Assembly: GCA_041390865.1 (NCBI GenBank)
Contig: JAWKPC010000002.1
Coordinates: 248,001-312,000 of the forward strand
DNA: 64,000 nt
Direction of reading: 5' to 3'
DNA from: JAUIIK01 sp041390865
GTDB lineage: Bacteria > Chloroflexota > Chloroflexia > Thermomicrobiales > CFX8
How positions within the stretch are numbered: the stretch's first letter is position 1; each line of letters opens with the position of its first letter. Below, one piece after another: positions 1 through 9,048 of the stretch. The position numbers and the translations under genes were made by a program. A model generated the notes under the pieces. It ran no database searches. It had not been told where the DNA came from and saw only the letters and a program-made list of their open reading frames with translations.

Positions 1-159
1 TTCGAGCGGAGCGAGAAATCTCGGTCGAACCCCAGAGACGCGCTACCCTGAGATTTCTCACCCCGCTTTCTACGGGTACCCGGGTCGAAATGACAACTTG
101 GGTGCTACTGGGCTTTCCGGGATTGATCACGAGCTTGTCGGATGATGCGTCACGAACGA

Positions 160-2250
160 CTATCCGGCCGGAGCGATCGAGACCGGGCCGGCGGAGATCG
201 TGCCCTCTTCGCAGACGATGGCGACGGCGCCGCCGGTCAGATGGTCGTCGTCCACGACGTCGAAGACTTCCCGGCCGTTGACGCTGGCACGCAACCGCAT
301 CCCGACCGCCTCAAGCGAAAGCTCGATCGGCTCCCAGAACGTCCAGTCCAGCCTGGTCTCGGCCAGAACAGTTCGCTCGCCTCTGACCCGCAGCAACTGA
401 ACGCGGTTGCCGGAAGCAAGCATCAGGGCGTAATAGCGCCGCATGCCCTGGACCTCACGGCGAGTCCCGCACGTGCGGTCATCTCCGGGATCACCGTTGT
501 CGTTGCGCGGTAGTCGCGCCAGTCACGAGTCCCCTGGATGAGCAGGCCGGTTCCCTGGTTCTGGATAACCCTATGCGGATGAGGGTTGTTCCACTCGACG
601 CGATCCGCACCGTTGACCCAGGCCCGCTGCCAGGCCGTACCGGCGGACGGCGAGGCAAGCGTCACCTCGGGCGCGCCCGACCAGTCGAGCCAGTCGAGCA
701 GAATCCTGCCGTCGACCGGCGACCCGGATACAACCTCAAGCCCCACGTCGGCTATCGGCTGGCCGGACGTGTCGGGAATCCGCCACGCGATCTGACCGGC
801 CGCTCCCGGCTCCAGCGTCGCCGCCTCGCTGTGCAGCGCGGTCAGACCGTTTAGCTCGTCGTAGACCCGGACGATCAGGCGGCAATCAACCGGTTGAGCG
901 TTCGTCCCGGACGCGGAAACGCTGGCCCGGATCGTCTGGCCCGGATAGAGCGTCGGGCAGGCGAGCAGAGAGTAGCGTTCCATTGCAAGGTCCGACGGAG
1001 GTATGAAGGTCGGAGTGATCACCCTCGCTACCCGGCCCGGCGCGACGCCCCTGAAGTCGATCGCCAGGGATCGCCCGTCGCCATGCTCGACGTTCTCCAA
1101 CGTCGCGACGCCGCGTGCGTCCGGCGCCCCGTCGGATCGGAAGCCCTGAACCGCCCCGGGAAAGCCGAAGTTGAAGCGAGGTCCGGGTTCGACTTCCGGC
1201 TCGCCGGTCAGGGCGCGGGCGATGTTGATGACCTTCGCCGCCTCGCGTACCGCATCGGTGATCGACTCTCCTCCGTCGGCGCTGGAGACGTACATCCGGT
1301 CTGCAACCGGACCGCGCCAGTCCGGGCCCTTGTCGATCCCGGCCAGTCCGTTCTTGATCCCCATCAGGCAGCCGACGTTGCCCGAGTTGCAATCGGTATC
1401 CCAGCCGCAGGTGTTCGCGATCATCAGCGTACGCTGGAAATCGTCGTCTCCGTGCAGCAATGCCAGGATGACGATCGCATGGTTCGGGACGATGTGGCAG
1501 GAGCCGAGATACCGGTCATAGCCATAGCGCTGCTCAACTCTACGAAACGTCTCGCGCCAATCGGCACTCCGCCCGCGCCACTCCCGGAGATCGCCAATCA
1601 GCCGGGCGATGGTCGAGTCGATCGGGATGAACGAGAGGCCGGTGTCCAGTAGACGGTCTAGATCCGGCTCGACGAAGGCAAGCGACTCCATCGCGGCGAT
1701 CACCTGCGCCCCGTAGATCGCCTCGCCATCATGGCTGACGCTGGCGGCCCGCCGTGCCAGGTCGGCGGCGAGCTCAGGGTCGCCGGGTGCAACCATCGCC
1801 CATCCGTCGATGAAGATCTGGGCGCCGATCTGCTCGGCGATCACTTGCGAGTTGAGCCCGATCGAACCGCTCTCGGGGGCCTGAATGCCGGCCTTCAGGC
1901 GCAGGAACGCCGTGTGCTCGGTCGACATCCCGAGCCCGCCCCACCAGAGAATGGCCCTCTCCTCTATAAGGTAGTTGAGCCAGCTGTCGCCGATCTGGGC
2001 GGCAGTCAGATCCCGGTTGTTGCCGTTGTCCGCCAGCGCGCGGAGGAAGGTGAACGTCCCGGATATATCGTCGTCCGTGACGACCAGCGGCTGCCCGAAA
2101 TGCTCGTTGGTGTAGTAGTTGACCTCGCCAAGCTCGGCCATCACCCGCTCGTGGGGCCAACCCTCGAAGTTGCGTCCGAGATAGACCCCGATGATCTTCC
2201 CCGAGCACCCCGGCATAGACGCGCTCGGCGTAGTCAGGCGGCAACGGCAT
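160..2250 (-). CDS. ADP-ribosylglycohydrolase family protein, two single-base frameshifts
   Basis: DraG-like family (ADP-ribosyl or related N-glycosidic hydrolase with a dinuclear Mg site). The main reading frame (423-2216) shows the metal motifs V-T-D-D-D near residue 47 and G-W-D-T-D-C-N-S-G near residue 270. The second half is beta-rich and ends in a LamG-like segment. The natural N-terminus (MPLPPDYAERVYAGVLG, start at 2250) lies in another frame and joins after a GGGG run near 2205 that looks one G too long. The last 94 residues (160-444) lie in a third frame and rejoin if a GG near 455 is read as GGG. I therefore annotate one gene of about 695 codons. Family membership is firm; the substrate is unknown. 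An upstream in-frame stop lies close to 2250, so the start is approximate. Confidence 0.75.
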
Positions 2251-2356
2251 CGGCTTCTCCCAGTACTCCCGCAGATTGGCGCGATCGCGCTCGGCTCAGA
2301 AACCTGTCCCGCGTATCATCGCACGATGCGGGGCCTGGCCGTGACGCGCGTCGGGA

Positions 2357-5113
2357 TCAGTCGATCAGACCCAACTCCCGGCCCCGCACGACCGCCTGAG
2401 TCCGGTTCCGGACGCCGAGCTTCGAGTAGATGTTGTGAGTGTGCGCCTTGACCGTGCCGACCACGACATAGAGATCGTCGGCGATATCGGCGTTCGTCAA
2501 TCCGGCCGCGATGAGCTGGAGGACTTCCAACTCGCGTTCGCTCAGCGGTTCGACCAGATCTTGCTCGGGCGCCGCGGCCTTCCTGCCACGCGCCTGCGCC
2601 TCGGTCCGGACGATTCCGAGTAGAACGTCGAGGTAGGTCGTATCCAATCCATCGCGACGCCGACGGCGCTGCGCTGACTCGATGACATCCTCGATGCCAC
2701 CGCCGGCATCGAGGATCGAGCGGACGAATCCCCGCGGTTCGGCCAGCTCCAGGACGCGGTCGAACGCCTGGACGGCGGCCCCGCGATTCCCCTGTCCTGC
2801 ATATGCATTCGCCAGCACGGAGCCGGTCTGAACGGCCTGCCGGGTCCAGCCGCGTTCGAGACAGATGTCGAACAGCGGCGCCGCCAGCCCAACGGCGTCG
2901 TCATGCCGGCCCAGTACGTTAAGCAGCCTGGCCCGCGTGCGAAGCACCGGGGTCCAGAGCCAGATCCGGTCGAGCAGATCGGAGACCGGCGTCAGGAGGT
3001 CCGCCTCGATCGCCGCCAGCGTGCTCCGTTCTCCCACCTCGAGATCGACGATCGCATGAAACGCTTCCGTCTCGGCTGCCACGACCAGACCCGGGCCAAT
3101 GCCGGTATAGGGCGGTGACTGCCGCAACAGCGACCGGGCACGTTCGAGATTCCCCAGCGCGTAGTGAACCCGTGCCAGGTTGAGGTAGCTGACGTCGAAG
3201 GCATGCCTGGATGCCCAGTACCCGACCAGCTCCCGGCCACGAGTCGCGATGTCGAGCGCCTCTTCGAGCCGGTTCTTCTCATAGGGCACTTCGCTCTGGA
3301 AGCTGAGGATTCTCCCGGTGTATTGCCAGTCTGCCAGCCCGTTGGCCTCGGCGAATGCGACCGCGCTTGTGTAGAGATCCTCGGCGCGGTCGAAATGGCC
3401 CCACTCGACCTCGATCGAGCCGAGCCCGAGCTGCCCGACCAACCGGGCCATGCGAGCGTCGGCGAGGTTGCTGATCGCAATCGCGTCCCGCATGCCTGCA
3501 GCGGACTGTTCGAGGTCGCCCATCAGCCAGAGTGCCTGAGCCCGGACGCCCATCGTTAGCCCCCTGACAGCGTATTCGTCCTCCGGCAGGTATTTGAGCG
3601 CCTCGTCCGAATGGTGGATCATGGCCTGGAAATCGTTGTCCAGTACGGCGCTGAATGCCCTCGTCCGGGACAACGACGTCCGCAGCCGGAGCTGATCTGC
3701 CTCCGAGAGCTGACTGGCAAGCCCGGGATCGTTGTCGAGCCGGTCGAGATACCGCTCCAACTCCGCCAGGTCACGCAGCCGCCGCTCGGCTTCCCCGTTC
3801 AGGTCGTAGGCCTCGGCGCGCGTGTGGAGCATCCAGGGGCTGGCGTTGACGACGTCTTCCGGAACGGCGCTAAACATCCGGATCATGACCTTGCTCAGGC
3901 CCTGATTGAAGAGCGACCAGGCGTATTCCTTAAACAGCTTGTCAACGCGCTGCCAGTCCTCGCCGTTGATCGACTGCCAGATAGCCTCGACCGTGTCGCC
4001 CTCTTCCTCGAACCAGACCGAGGCCCTGCGGCGGAGCTCGGGGATGTCGCTTTCGAGCGTCAGCCGCAGCTTGCGGCGCAGCAGATCCGCGAAGAGGTGG
4101 TGGTATCGGAACCAGCGGCGATCGCTGTCGAGCGCGGCGATGAACAGATTCGAACGGTCGAGGTAGTCCAGGACGGCATGGCTATCCCTCCTGCCGGTGA
4201 CGGCGTCGCAGAGGCCGGCCGAGAACTGGCCGAAGAGCGAGGTCCGCAGCAGGAAATCCTGCGTCTCCGGCGACTCCCGTTCCAGCACCTCGTCGACGAG
4301 GTAGTCGAAGATGTGGTGATGCTGGCCCGAAAACGAGCGGATGAAGCCTTCGACATCATCACGCCCCCGCAGCGAGATCGCCACGAGCTGGAGGCCGGTG
4401 ATCCAGCCCTCGGTGCGCTCCTCGAGCTCGTGAACGTGGTCCGCACCGATGTCCTGCCCCAGAGCGACCCGGAGAAAGCGCTCGGCTTCCTCGTCGTTGA
4501 ACCGGAGGTCCTCGGCCCGGATCTCGACCATCTCCCGCCTTCCGCGCCAGCGGGAAAGCGACAGCGGAGGATCCGCCCGGCAGGTGATGACGACGTGGAT
4601 CTGCCCCGGGACGTTGTCGATGAAGAAATCCATCAGCTCGTGGATCGCCGGGTTCTCGATCAGATGATAATCATCGAGCACGAGCACGATCTGGCCGGAC
4701 ACGCTCCCGATATTGTTGATCAGGCTGATGAGCAGCATTTCCGGTTGGGTGTCCACCGCTGCCCCGAGCAGTTCCTCAGCTTCGTCTCCGACGCCCGGGC
4801 TGGCAAGGCGGAGCGACTCGATGAAATAGCTGAGGAATCGTTCAAGATCGTTGTCGCGCTCATCGAGCGAGAGCCAGGCGATGGCGTAGTCGTCGGGCGG
4901 CGCGGAGTGAATCCAGCTGCTCACCAGCGTTGTCTTCCCGAAGCCCGCCGGCGCGGAAACGAGCGTCAGTCTACGGCGCAGCCCCTCTTCAAGGCGCTCG
5001 ACAACTCGCGAGCGGACGATGAGATCGGCCTGAACGTTCGGCACGAACAGTTTTGTCTTGAGAAGGAGCGACGCGGGAGCCGTTGATGCCGTCAAGAATC
5101 TCTCTCTATTCAA
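2357..5113 (-). CDS. MalT/LuxR-type ATP-dependent transcriptional regulator
   Basis: A 918-residue STAND-class regulator. It has an N-terminal Walker A (SAPAGFGKTTLV, about residues 53-64), a Walker B (IVLVLDDYH, about 143-151), a long TPR-like helical sensor region, and a C-terminal LuxR helix-turn-helix (LSERELEVLQLIAAGLTNADIA, about 855-876). Family members such as MalT bind ATP and an inducer, oligomerise and activate promoters. The inducer cannot be read from sequence. The first codon is TTG (5111-5113), and a second TTG six codons later has a purine-rich GAGAGA just upstream, so the start is uncertain by a few residues. It lies 106 bp upstream of the ADP-ribosylglycohydrolase on the same strand, which makes that gene a possible target. 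The frame is intact over 2.7 kb. Confidence 0.88.
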   Translation of the reverse strand: MNRERFLTASTAPASLLLKTKLFVPNVQADLIVRSRVVERLEEGLRRRLTLVSAPAGFGKTTLVSSWIHSAPPDDYAIAWLSLDERDNDLERFLSYFIESLRLASPGVGDEAEELLGAAVDTQPEMLLISLINNIGSVSGQIVLVLDDYHLIENPAIHELMDFFIDNVPGQIHVVITCRADPPLSLSRWRGRREMVEIRAEDLRFNDEEAERFLRVALGQDIGADHVHELEERTEGWITGLQLVAISLRGRDDVEGFIRSFSGQHHHIFDYLVDEVLERESPETQDFLLRTSLFGQFSAGLCDAVTGRRDSHAVLDYLDRSNLFIAALDSDRRWFRYHHLFADLLRRKLRLTLESDIPELRRRASVWFEEEGDTVEAIWQSINGEDWQRVDKLFKEYAWSLFNQGLSKVMIRMFSAVPEDVVNASPWMLHTRAEAYDLNGEAERRLRDLAELERYLDRLDNDPGLASQLSEADQLRLRTSLSRTRAFSAVLDNDFQAMIHHSDEALKYLPEDEYAVRGLTMGVRAQALWLMGDLEQSAAGMRDAIAISNLADARMARLVGQLGLGSIEVEWGHFDRAEDLYTSAVAFAEANGLADWQYTGRILSFQSEVPYEKNRLEEALDIATRGRELVGYWASRHAFDVSYLNLARVHYALGNLERARSLLRQSPPYTGIGPGLVVAAETEAFHAIVDLEVGERSTLAAIEADLLTPVSDLLDRIWLWTPVLRTRARLLNVLGRHDDAVGLAAPLFDICLERGWTRQAVQTGSVLANAYAGQGNRGAAVQAFDRVLELAEPRGFVRSILDAGGGIEDVIESAQRRRRRDGLDTTYLDVLLGIVRTEAQARGRKAAAPEQDLVEPLSERELEVLQLIAAGLTNADIADDLYVVVGTVKAHTHNIYSKLGVRNRTQAVVRGRELGLID

Positions 5114-5556
5114 GACCGCGAAATCATGGAGTCGCCATAGATCGCGGCGAATTGCCAGACTGCTCGACCAAACACGTTACCGAACTGATTCTAGCCAGTC
5201 CGGCAAGCGGATCGAAGCAGAACAGTAGAGCGGCTCCGCATACCTCTCCTCTCATTTGTGCCCGCAGTGTATCCACGGGTAGAGAAGTGTCCACGAATGA
5301 GAAATGTATGGTTCTTATGTGGGTTCATTTCCCGAAACCTCCTCTCGGCGCAGAGACTGCCGCGGAGTCACCAAGCCTTGGCGGAGACGTCCGGGTAGTT
5401 TCAGCCCATTGACGTAGCGGCGCGGCAGCCAGCCCGAACGCTCAACTTATCCTGAAGGTGCTACAGGACGATCCCCGCCCGAATCCACACCATTCAACGA
5501 CCGTTGGCGCGCGCCTGCCCCAGCTCCGAGATTCCCTGCCTCATCGATAGACGATC
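5114..5556. other. Intergenic region, no gene seen
   Basis: Between the start of the MalT-like regulator and the plus-strand membrane cluster. Short open frames here have no recognisable domain or ribosome binding site. A short direct repeat, GTGT(AT)CCACG, occurs near 5269 and 5287. The region probably holds the divergent promoters, but I could not identify them. Confidence 0.5.
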
Positions 5557-6292
5557 GTGACGGATCGGCCCGTGGAGCCGGACGACTCCAGGAGTTCTGC
5601 TCGTCCGAAGTATCTCTGGCCGGCGCTGTTCTGTGCGGCCGGATTTATCGTCCTGCTACTGGATGGACTGCTGCGCGGCCGCAGCGAGTTTGACTATCGA
5701 ATGCTGGAGAGGGCTCAAGACACCAGGCTCGGGGCTTTCGATCCGCTGACCTCGAGTATCGATCTGCTGACCAGCCCGGCCGCGTCGGTCGCCGTCTGGA
5801 CCGCGATAGTTCTCCTGTTGGCAATCGGGCTCCGGACCTGGCTCCCGGCGCTGGCGTTCGGCGTTCTTCCGGTCGGCTGGCTCCTGGCTTCTCCGACCGG
5901 GCTCATTACCGACTGGCCGGCGCCCGTTCCGCAACATCGATGCCGCCCTCGCCGGAACGGGCACCGCAACTGTTCCCAATCTCCACGTCGTGTTGCCGGT
6001 CTTCCTCTATGGCACGGCGTTCCTGATATCGGGACGGATCGGCAATCTGCCGCTCAGAATAGTCCTCAGAACGCTCTGCGGCGGATTGATCCTGCTGGCC
6101 GGTATCGTGCAGGTCTGGCTGGGAGCTAGCTGGCTGCTCGACGTCCTGGCTTCCTATGCATTCGGTTTCGCCTTCGTTCTTTCGTTGGGGTGGCTCTATC
6201 TACGCCTCGATAGAGCCGTTGGAGGTGTCCCGTTCATCCACTCGGTCGAGATCCCGGTCAGATCGATGCCGACTCCAGCGCCCATGCCCTGA
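5557..6292 (+). CDS. PAP2-like membrane protein segment, frameshifted near 5920
   Basis: The first frame (from 5557) has transmembrane helices such as LFCAAGFIVLLLDGLL and AVWTAIVLLLAIGL. It runs out of frame at about 5905-5935, and a second frame (to 6292) continues with ALAGTGTATVPNLHVVLPVFLYG and two more helices. The order of helices and the P-N-L-H-V segment where PAP2 proteins carry S-G-H suggest a PAP2 (lipid phosphatase or phosphotransferase) fold, possibly degenerate. No clear start codon follows for the next segment, so this may be the N-terminal part of one large fused protein running to 8273. PAP2 assignment is tentative; membrane location is clear. Confidence 0.5.
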
Positions 6293-6760
6293 CGAGCACG
6301 ATCCTCTTCAGGGACGATAAGGCGATCAAAATCTACGCCCCCGGCTTCGTCCCACGGGCCATCTACTGGCTGGCCTTCCAGGCAGAGTTTCCCTATATGA
6401 GCAACCGCGAGGCATTGGAAGCGGCGGTTCTCCGGCGAAATCCTCGGCTGTGCAGACCTGACCGAATACTGGTATGGCGAGAACCGGGTTGCGCGGCCCT
6501 CGGGATCGAGTCGGTTGACGGCCGCATGGGACTCGCCAGGCCGATACATCGAGTGAATCGGACGAAGATCCTGATCCGGAACAGGTCGATGAGTTCCTGC
6601 ACAGCCTCTACGACCAGGCTTCGGACAGCTGGCATTTTCCCCGGTTCCGGTAGATCGATCCGCGGCAGCCCAGAGGCAAAGACAACGTCCTCCATGGCAC
6701 CGGACGGCCGCTTCTACATCGTCGATCTGGAATCCGCCTCGTCTCGCCGATGGCCTCTCT
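6250..6760 (+). pseudogene. Kinase-like domain segment split over several frames
   Basis: Reading across frames gives a coherent sequence. It includes TSTILFRDDKAIKIYAPGF (a beta-strand lysine like kinase N-lobes), then AIYWLAFQAEFPYMSN, then LTEYWYGENRVARP and DEFLHSLYDQASDSWHF, and finally DNVL and DGRFYIVDLES. The last two resemble the catalytic-loop Asn and the metal-binding Asp of aminoglycoside-phosphotransferase or ABC1-like kinases. At least three frame changes occur between 6290 and 6750. No independent start codon is visible, so this segment probably connects the PAP2-like part to the membrane protein ending at 8273. The disruption may be sequence error. The kinase call is inference from a few motifs. 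Confidence 0.4.
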
Positions 6761-8273
6761 GAGATCGTGGTGGAGGGGCATCCGGCGGGCCGACTTCCCG
6801 CTCTTCGATACCGTTCTCTATGACACGACTCGCCGGTACATGGAGTCCCACGAAGCGTCGATGCGCGAGAAGATGGGCGATGTCTGGTACGGGGAGACGC
6901 GAGATCTGGTCGATCGCGCCGAAACCGAGAAGGAAGAGTGGCACGCGACCGAGCCTCGCATCTGGAGCCGTTTCCTGGCGGCGCTCTGGTCGGGATTCGG
7001 CATCAGCGGCCTGATCGACCGGGCCAGGGAGTTCGTTGACGAGGGACGGGATCGCGCCGAAGAATGGATCAACGACGCAACCGATCGATGGCGCGAAGAG
7101 GGCCGGATTTCGGAAGACGAGGCCGGCGATCTCCGGCACGAGGTCTCGACACCGCGATTTCACCGCGTTCTGCCGCACTTCGGCGTCCATCTGACGATCG
7201 GCATCTTCACACGCTTCCCGATCGGAACGATCCTCCGCCCCGGCTATGTGCTGCTCAACCTGCTCCTGGCTACGGCACGGCTCCTCCTACGCCGGATCGA
7301 CCGCGACAAGTGGCGGCAAGAGCTATCGATCCACTCGCCATTGGTTCTGCTGCTTGCCGCGGCTCCCGGCATTGGATCGTTCTCCTACCTGGCTTCCCGC
7401 CCGATCCGCTCGAACCACCTGCTCATCAGGCTGGTGCTCGACAGCATCCTGGTCAAGATCCCCTATGATCTGTACCAGCGGCTCGGCTGGCGAGCGCTGG
7501 TAGCGCGTCCCGGAGCTGAAGACGAAGCGACAACGCAGGATCTGCCCGACACCGTCGTCCTGGCCGGTATTCCGGTCCGTCCGCGTCAGGTTGGCCTGGT
7601 GGCGATCGTCTTCGGCGCGGCGATCGTTGTCGCTGGCGTCATCATCGAACTGCTCAGCGATCTCCTGGAGCCGTCGTCCTGGTGGTGGCCGGACCTGACC
7701 CATCTGTTTGACGCCGATACCGGCGACGCGCTCCTGAACCTCTATCAGGTCGTCGTCGTCGCGGCCTCTATCCTCGTCCTACTGTTCCTGGGATTCACGT
7801 TGCGCAGCAGTAAACGAACGATCCTGGCATTCGCCGGCGTGGCGCTGATTATTCTCGCCCCGCTGTTTGACGAGCATACTCCTGACCGGTTCGGGATCAC
7901 CTCGGTCTTCAAGTCTGCCGTCAGCCTCGACTTCGACGACGCGGACTATCTGGTATCCCTGATTGTCACGACGATACTGGTGATCCTGAGCGTCTTCGTC
8001 GCGATCTGGTTCCTCCACGAGGTCCCGGAACACATCCGGGGAATCTTCCTGGTCGGTGTGGTCTGCTACCTGGGCGGGGCGGTCGCGGTAGAGACGCTGC
8101 GGCACCTCTACGGCGCGTTCGTGTCCGATTCCAGCTTCATTCACGACGCGCTCGGCTATGTCGAGGAAGCGACCGAAATCGCCGGCGTTGTCGCATTTCT
8201 CTATGCCGTCCTGGAATACGCCCGCTGGTCCATCCATATGCGTGCAAAGGAGGCTCCCTCTCATGAATCTTGA
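6750..8273 (+). CDS. Polytopic membrane protein, C-terminal part of a larger protein
   Basis: The intact frame of 507 codons begins MASLRSWWRGIRRADFPLF. The residues before it, in another frame (FYIVDLES), appear continuous with it, so this methionine is probably internal. The first 180 residues are soluble, charged and partly helical. Then come several transmembrane helices (VGLVAIVFGAAIVVAGVII, LALIILAPLF region, ILVILSVFVAIWFL). The C-terminus (GGAVAVETLRHLYGA then EEATEIAGVVAFLYAVLEY) is clearly related to the C-terminus of the next gene. It overlaps the next gene by 11 bp, which points to one transcript. No known family recognised for the membrane part. Confidence 0.65.
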   Translation: MASLRSWWRGIRRADFPLFDTVLYDTTRRYMESHEASMREKMGDVWYGETRDLVDRAETEKEEWHATEPRIWSRFLAALWSGFGISGLIDRAREFVDEGRDRAEEWINDATDRWREEGRISEDEAGDLRHEVSTPRFHRVLPHFGVHLTIGIFTRFPIGTILRPGYVLLNLLLATARLLLRRIDRDKWRQELSIHSPLVLLLAAAPGIGSFSYLASRPIRSNHLLIRLVLDSILVKIPYDLYQRLGWRALVARPGAEDEATTQDLPDTVVLAGIPVRPRQVGLVAIVFGAAIVVAGVIIELLSDLLEPSSWWWPDLTHLFDADTGDALLNLYQVVVVAASILVLLFLGFTLRSSKRTILAFAGVALIILAPLFDEHTPDRFGITSVFKSAVSLDFDDADYLVSLIVTTILVILSVFVAIWFLHEVPEHIRGIFLVGVVCYLGGAVAVETLRHLYGAFVSDSSFIHDALGYVEEATEIAGVVAFLYAVLEYARWSIHMRAKEAPSHES

Positions 8274-9048
8274 TCGAGAACTTCGCCGGTCGTCGCCCAT
8301 GGCGCCGGACGCCGGAGGTGAACGCTCGTCAGTCATCCCGATCCGCCCAATCGCGCTGACGGTCCTCCTGGAAGGTATCGCGCTCCTGCTGCTCGTCGCA
8401 GACCTGGCACTCCAGACGATTGATGTGCGGACGGAGTCGAACAATCTGGTCTGGGAACAGATCGTTCGCCTGTTCGACTTGAACTCCGAGTCGTCGATCC
8501 CAACCTGGTACAGCGTCGTCCTGCTCTTCACGGCAACGATGATCACGCTGGCCATTGCGATCAACCGGCATCGAGCCGGCGACCGGTTCAGCCGGCACTG
8601 GTTCCTTTTCTCCCTCCTCATCCTTGGTTTCTCGATCGACGAGTCGGCCCAGATCCACGACGCTCCCAGCCGCGAGCCGCTCCGGGATATCCTGGGAACA
8701 GGAGGGCTGCTCTACTATCCGTGGGTCGTCGGTGCGATTGTCGGTATCGTCGTCGTGGGATTTCTGGCATACGGATTCTTCCGCCATCTGCCCCGCAGGA
8801 CGGCGGGTCTCCTGATCGCGTCGGCTGCGGTGTTCATCAGCGGAGCGATCGTCCTCGAAACCCTGAGCGGCTTCTACCTGTCCCGCCACGACGAAGCGGA
8901 CCTCACGTCGATGACGATCAGCTCGTTCGAGGAGTTTCTCGAGCTCTCCGGGGCCGTCATCCTGATCTATGCCCTTCTCGATTACGGGAGCAGCCAGCTC
9001 AAGGAGTCCACGATTCTCTGGAACGGATCTGATTCAGGTAGCTCGTGA
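8263..9048 (+). CDS. Polytopic membrane protein related to the preceding one
   Basis: 261 residues. The start ATG at 8263 has a strong ribosome binding site, AAAGGAGG at 8246-8253, inside the end of the upstream gene. About five to six hydrophobic helices are visible. A conserved-looking patch, FSIDESAQIHD, follows the third helix. The C-terminal block (SGAIVLETLSGFY, then FEEFLELSGAVILIYALLDY) is a paralogue of the upstream protein's end. The stop overlaps the next start by four bases (GTGA), so translation is likely coupled to the PhoD gene. Function unknown; context suggests the cell envelope. Confidence 0.75.
   Translation: MNLDRELRRSSPMAPDAGGERSSVIPIRPIALTVLLEGIALLLLVADLALQTIDVRTESNNLVWEQIVRLFDLNSESSIPTWYSVVLLFTATMITLAIAINRHRAGDRFSRHWFLFSLLILGFSIDESAQIHDAPSREPLRDILGTGGLLYYPWVVGAIVGIVVVGFLAYGFFRHLPRRTAGLLIASAAVFISGAIVLETLSGFYLSRHDEADLTSMTISSFEEFLELSGAVILIYALLDYGSSQLKESTILWNGSDSGSS

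Noticed and set aside
1..159. Inverted repeat GAAATCTC/GAGATTTC near the left edge
   Set aside because: Short, at the window edge, and too little sequence to call an element; it may be part of an intergenic repeat.
3611..5086. A 491-codon plus-strand frame inside the MalT-like regulator
   Set aside because: It is antisense to a gene with clear domains, has no domain of its own, and arises from high GC content.
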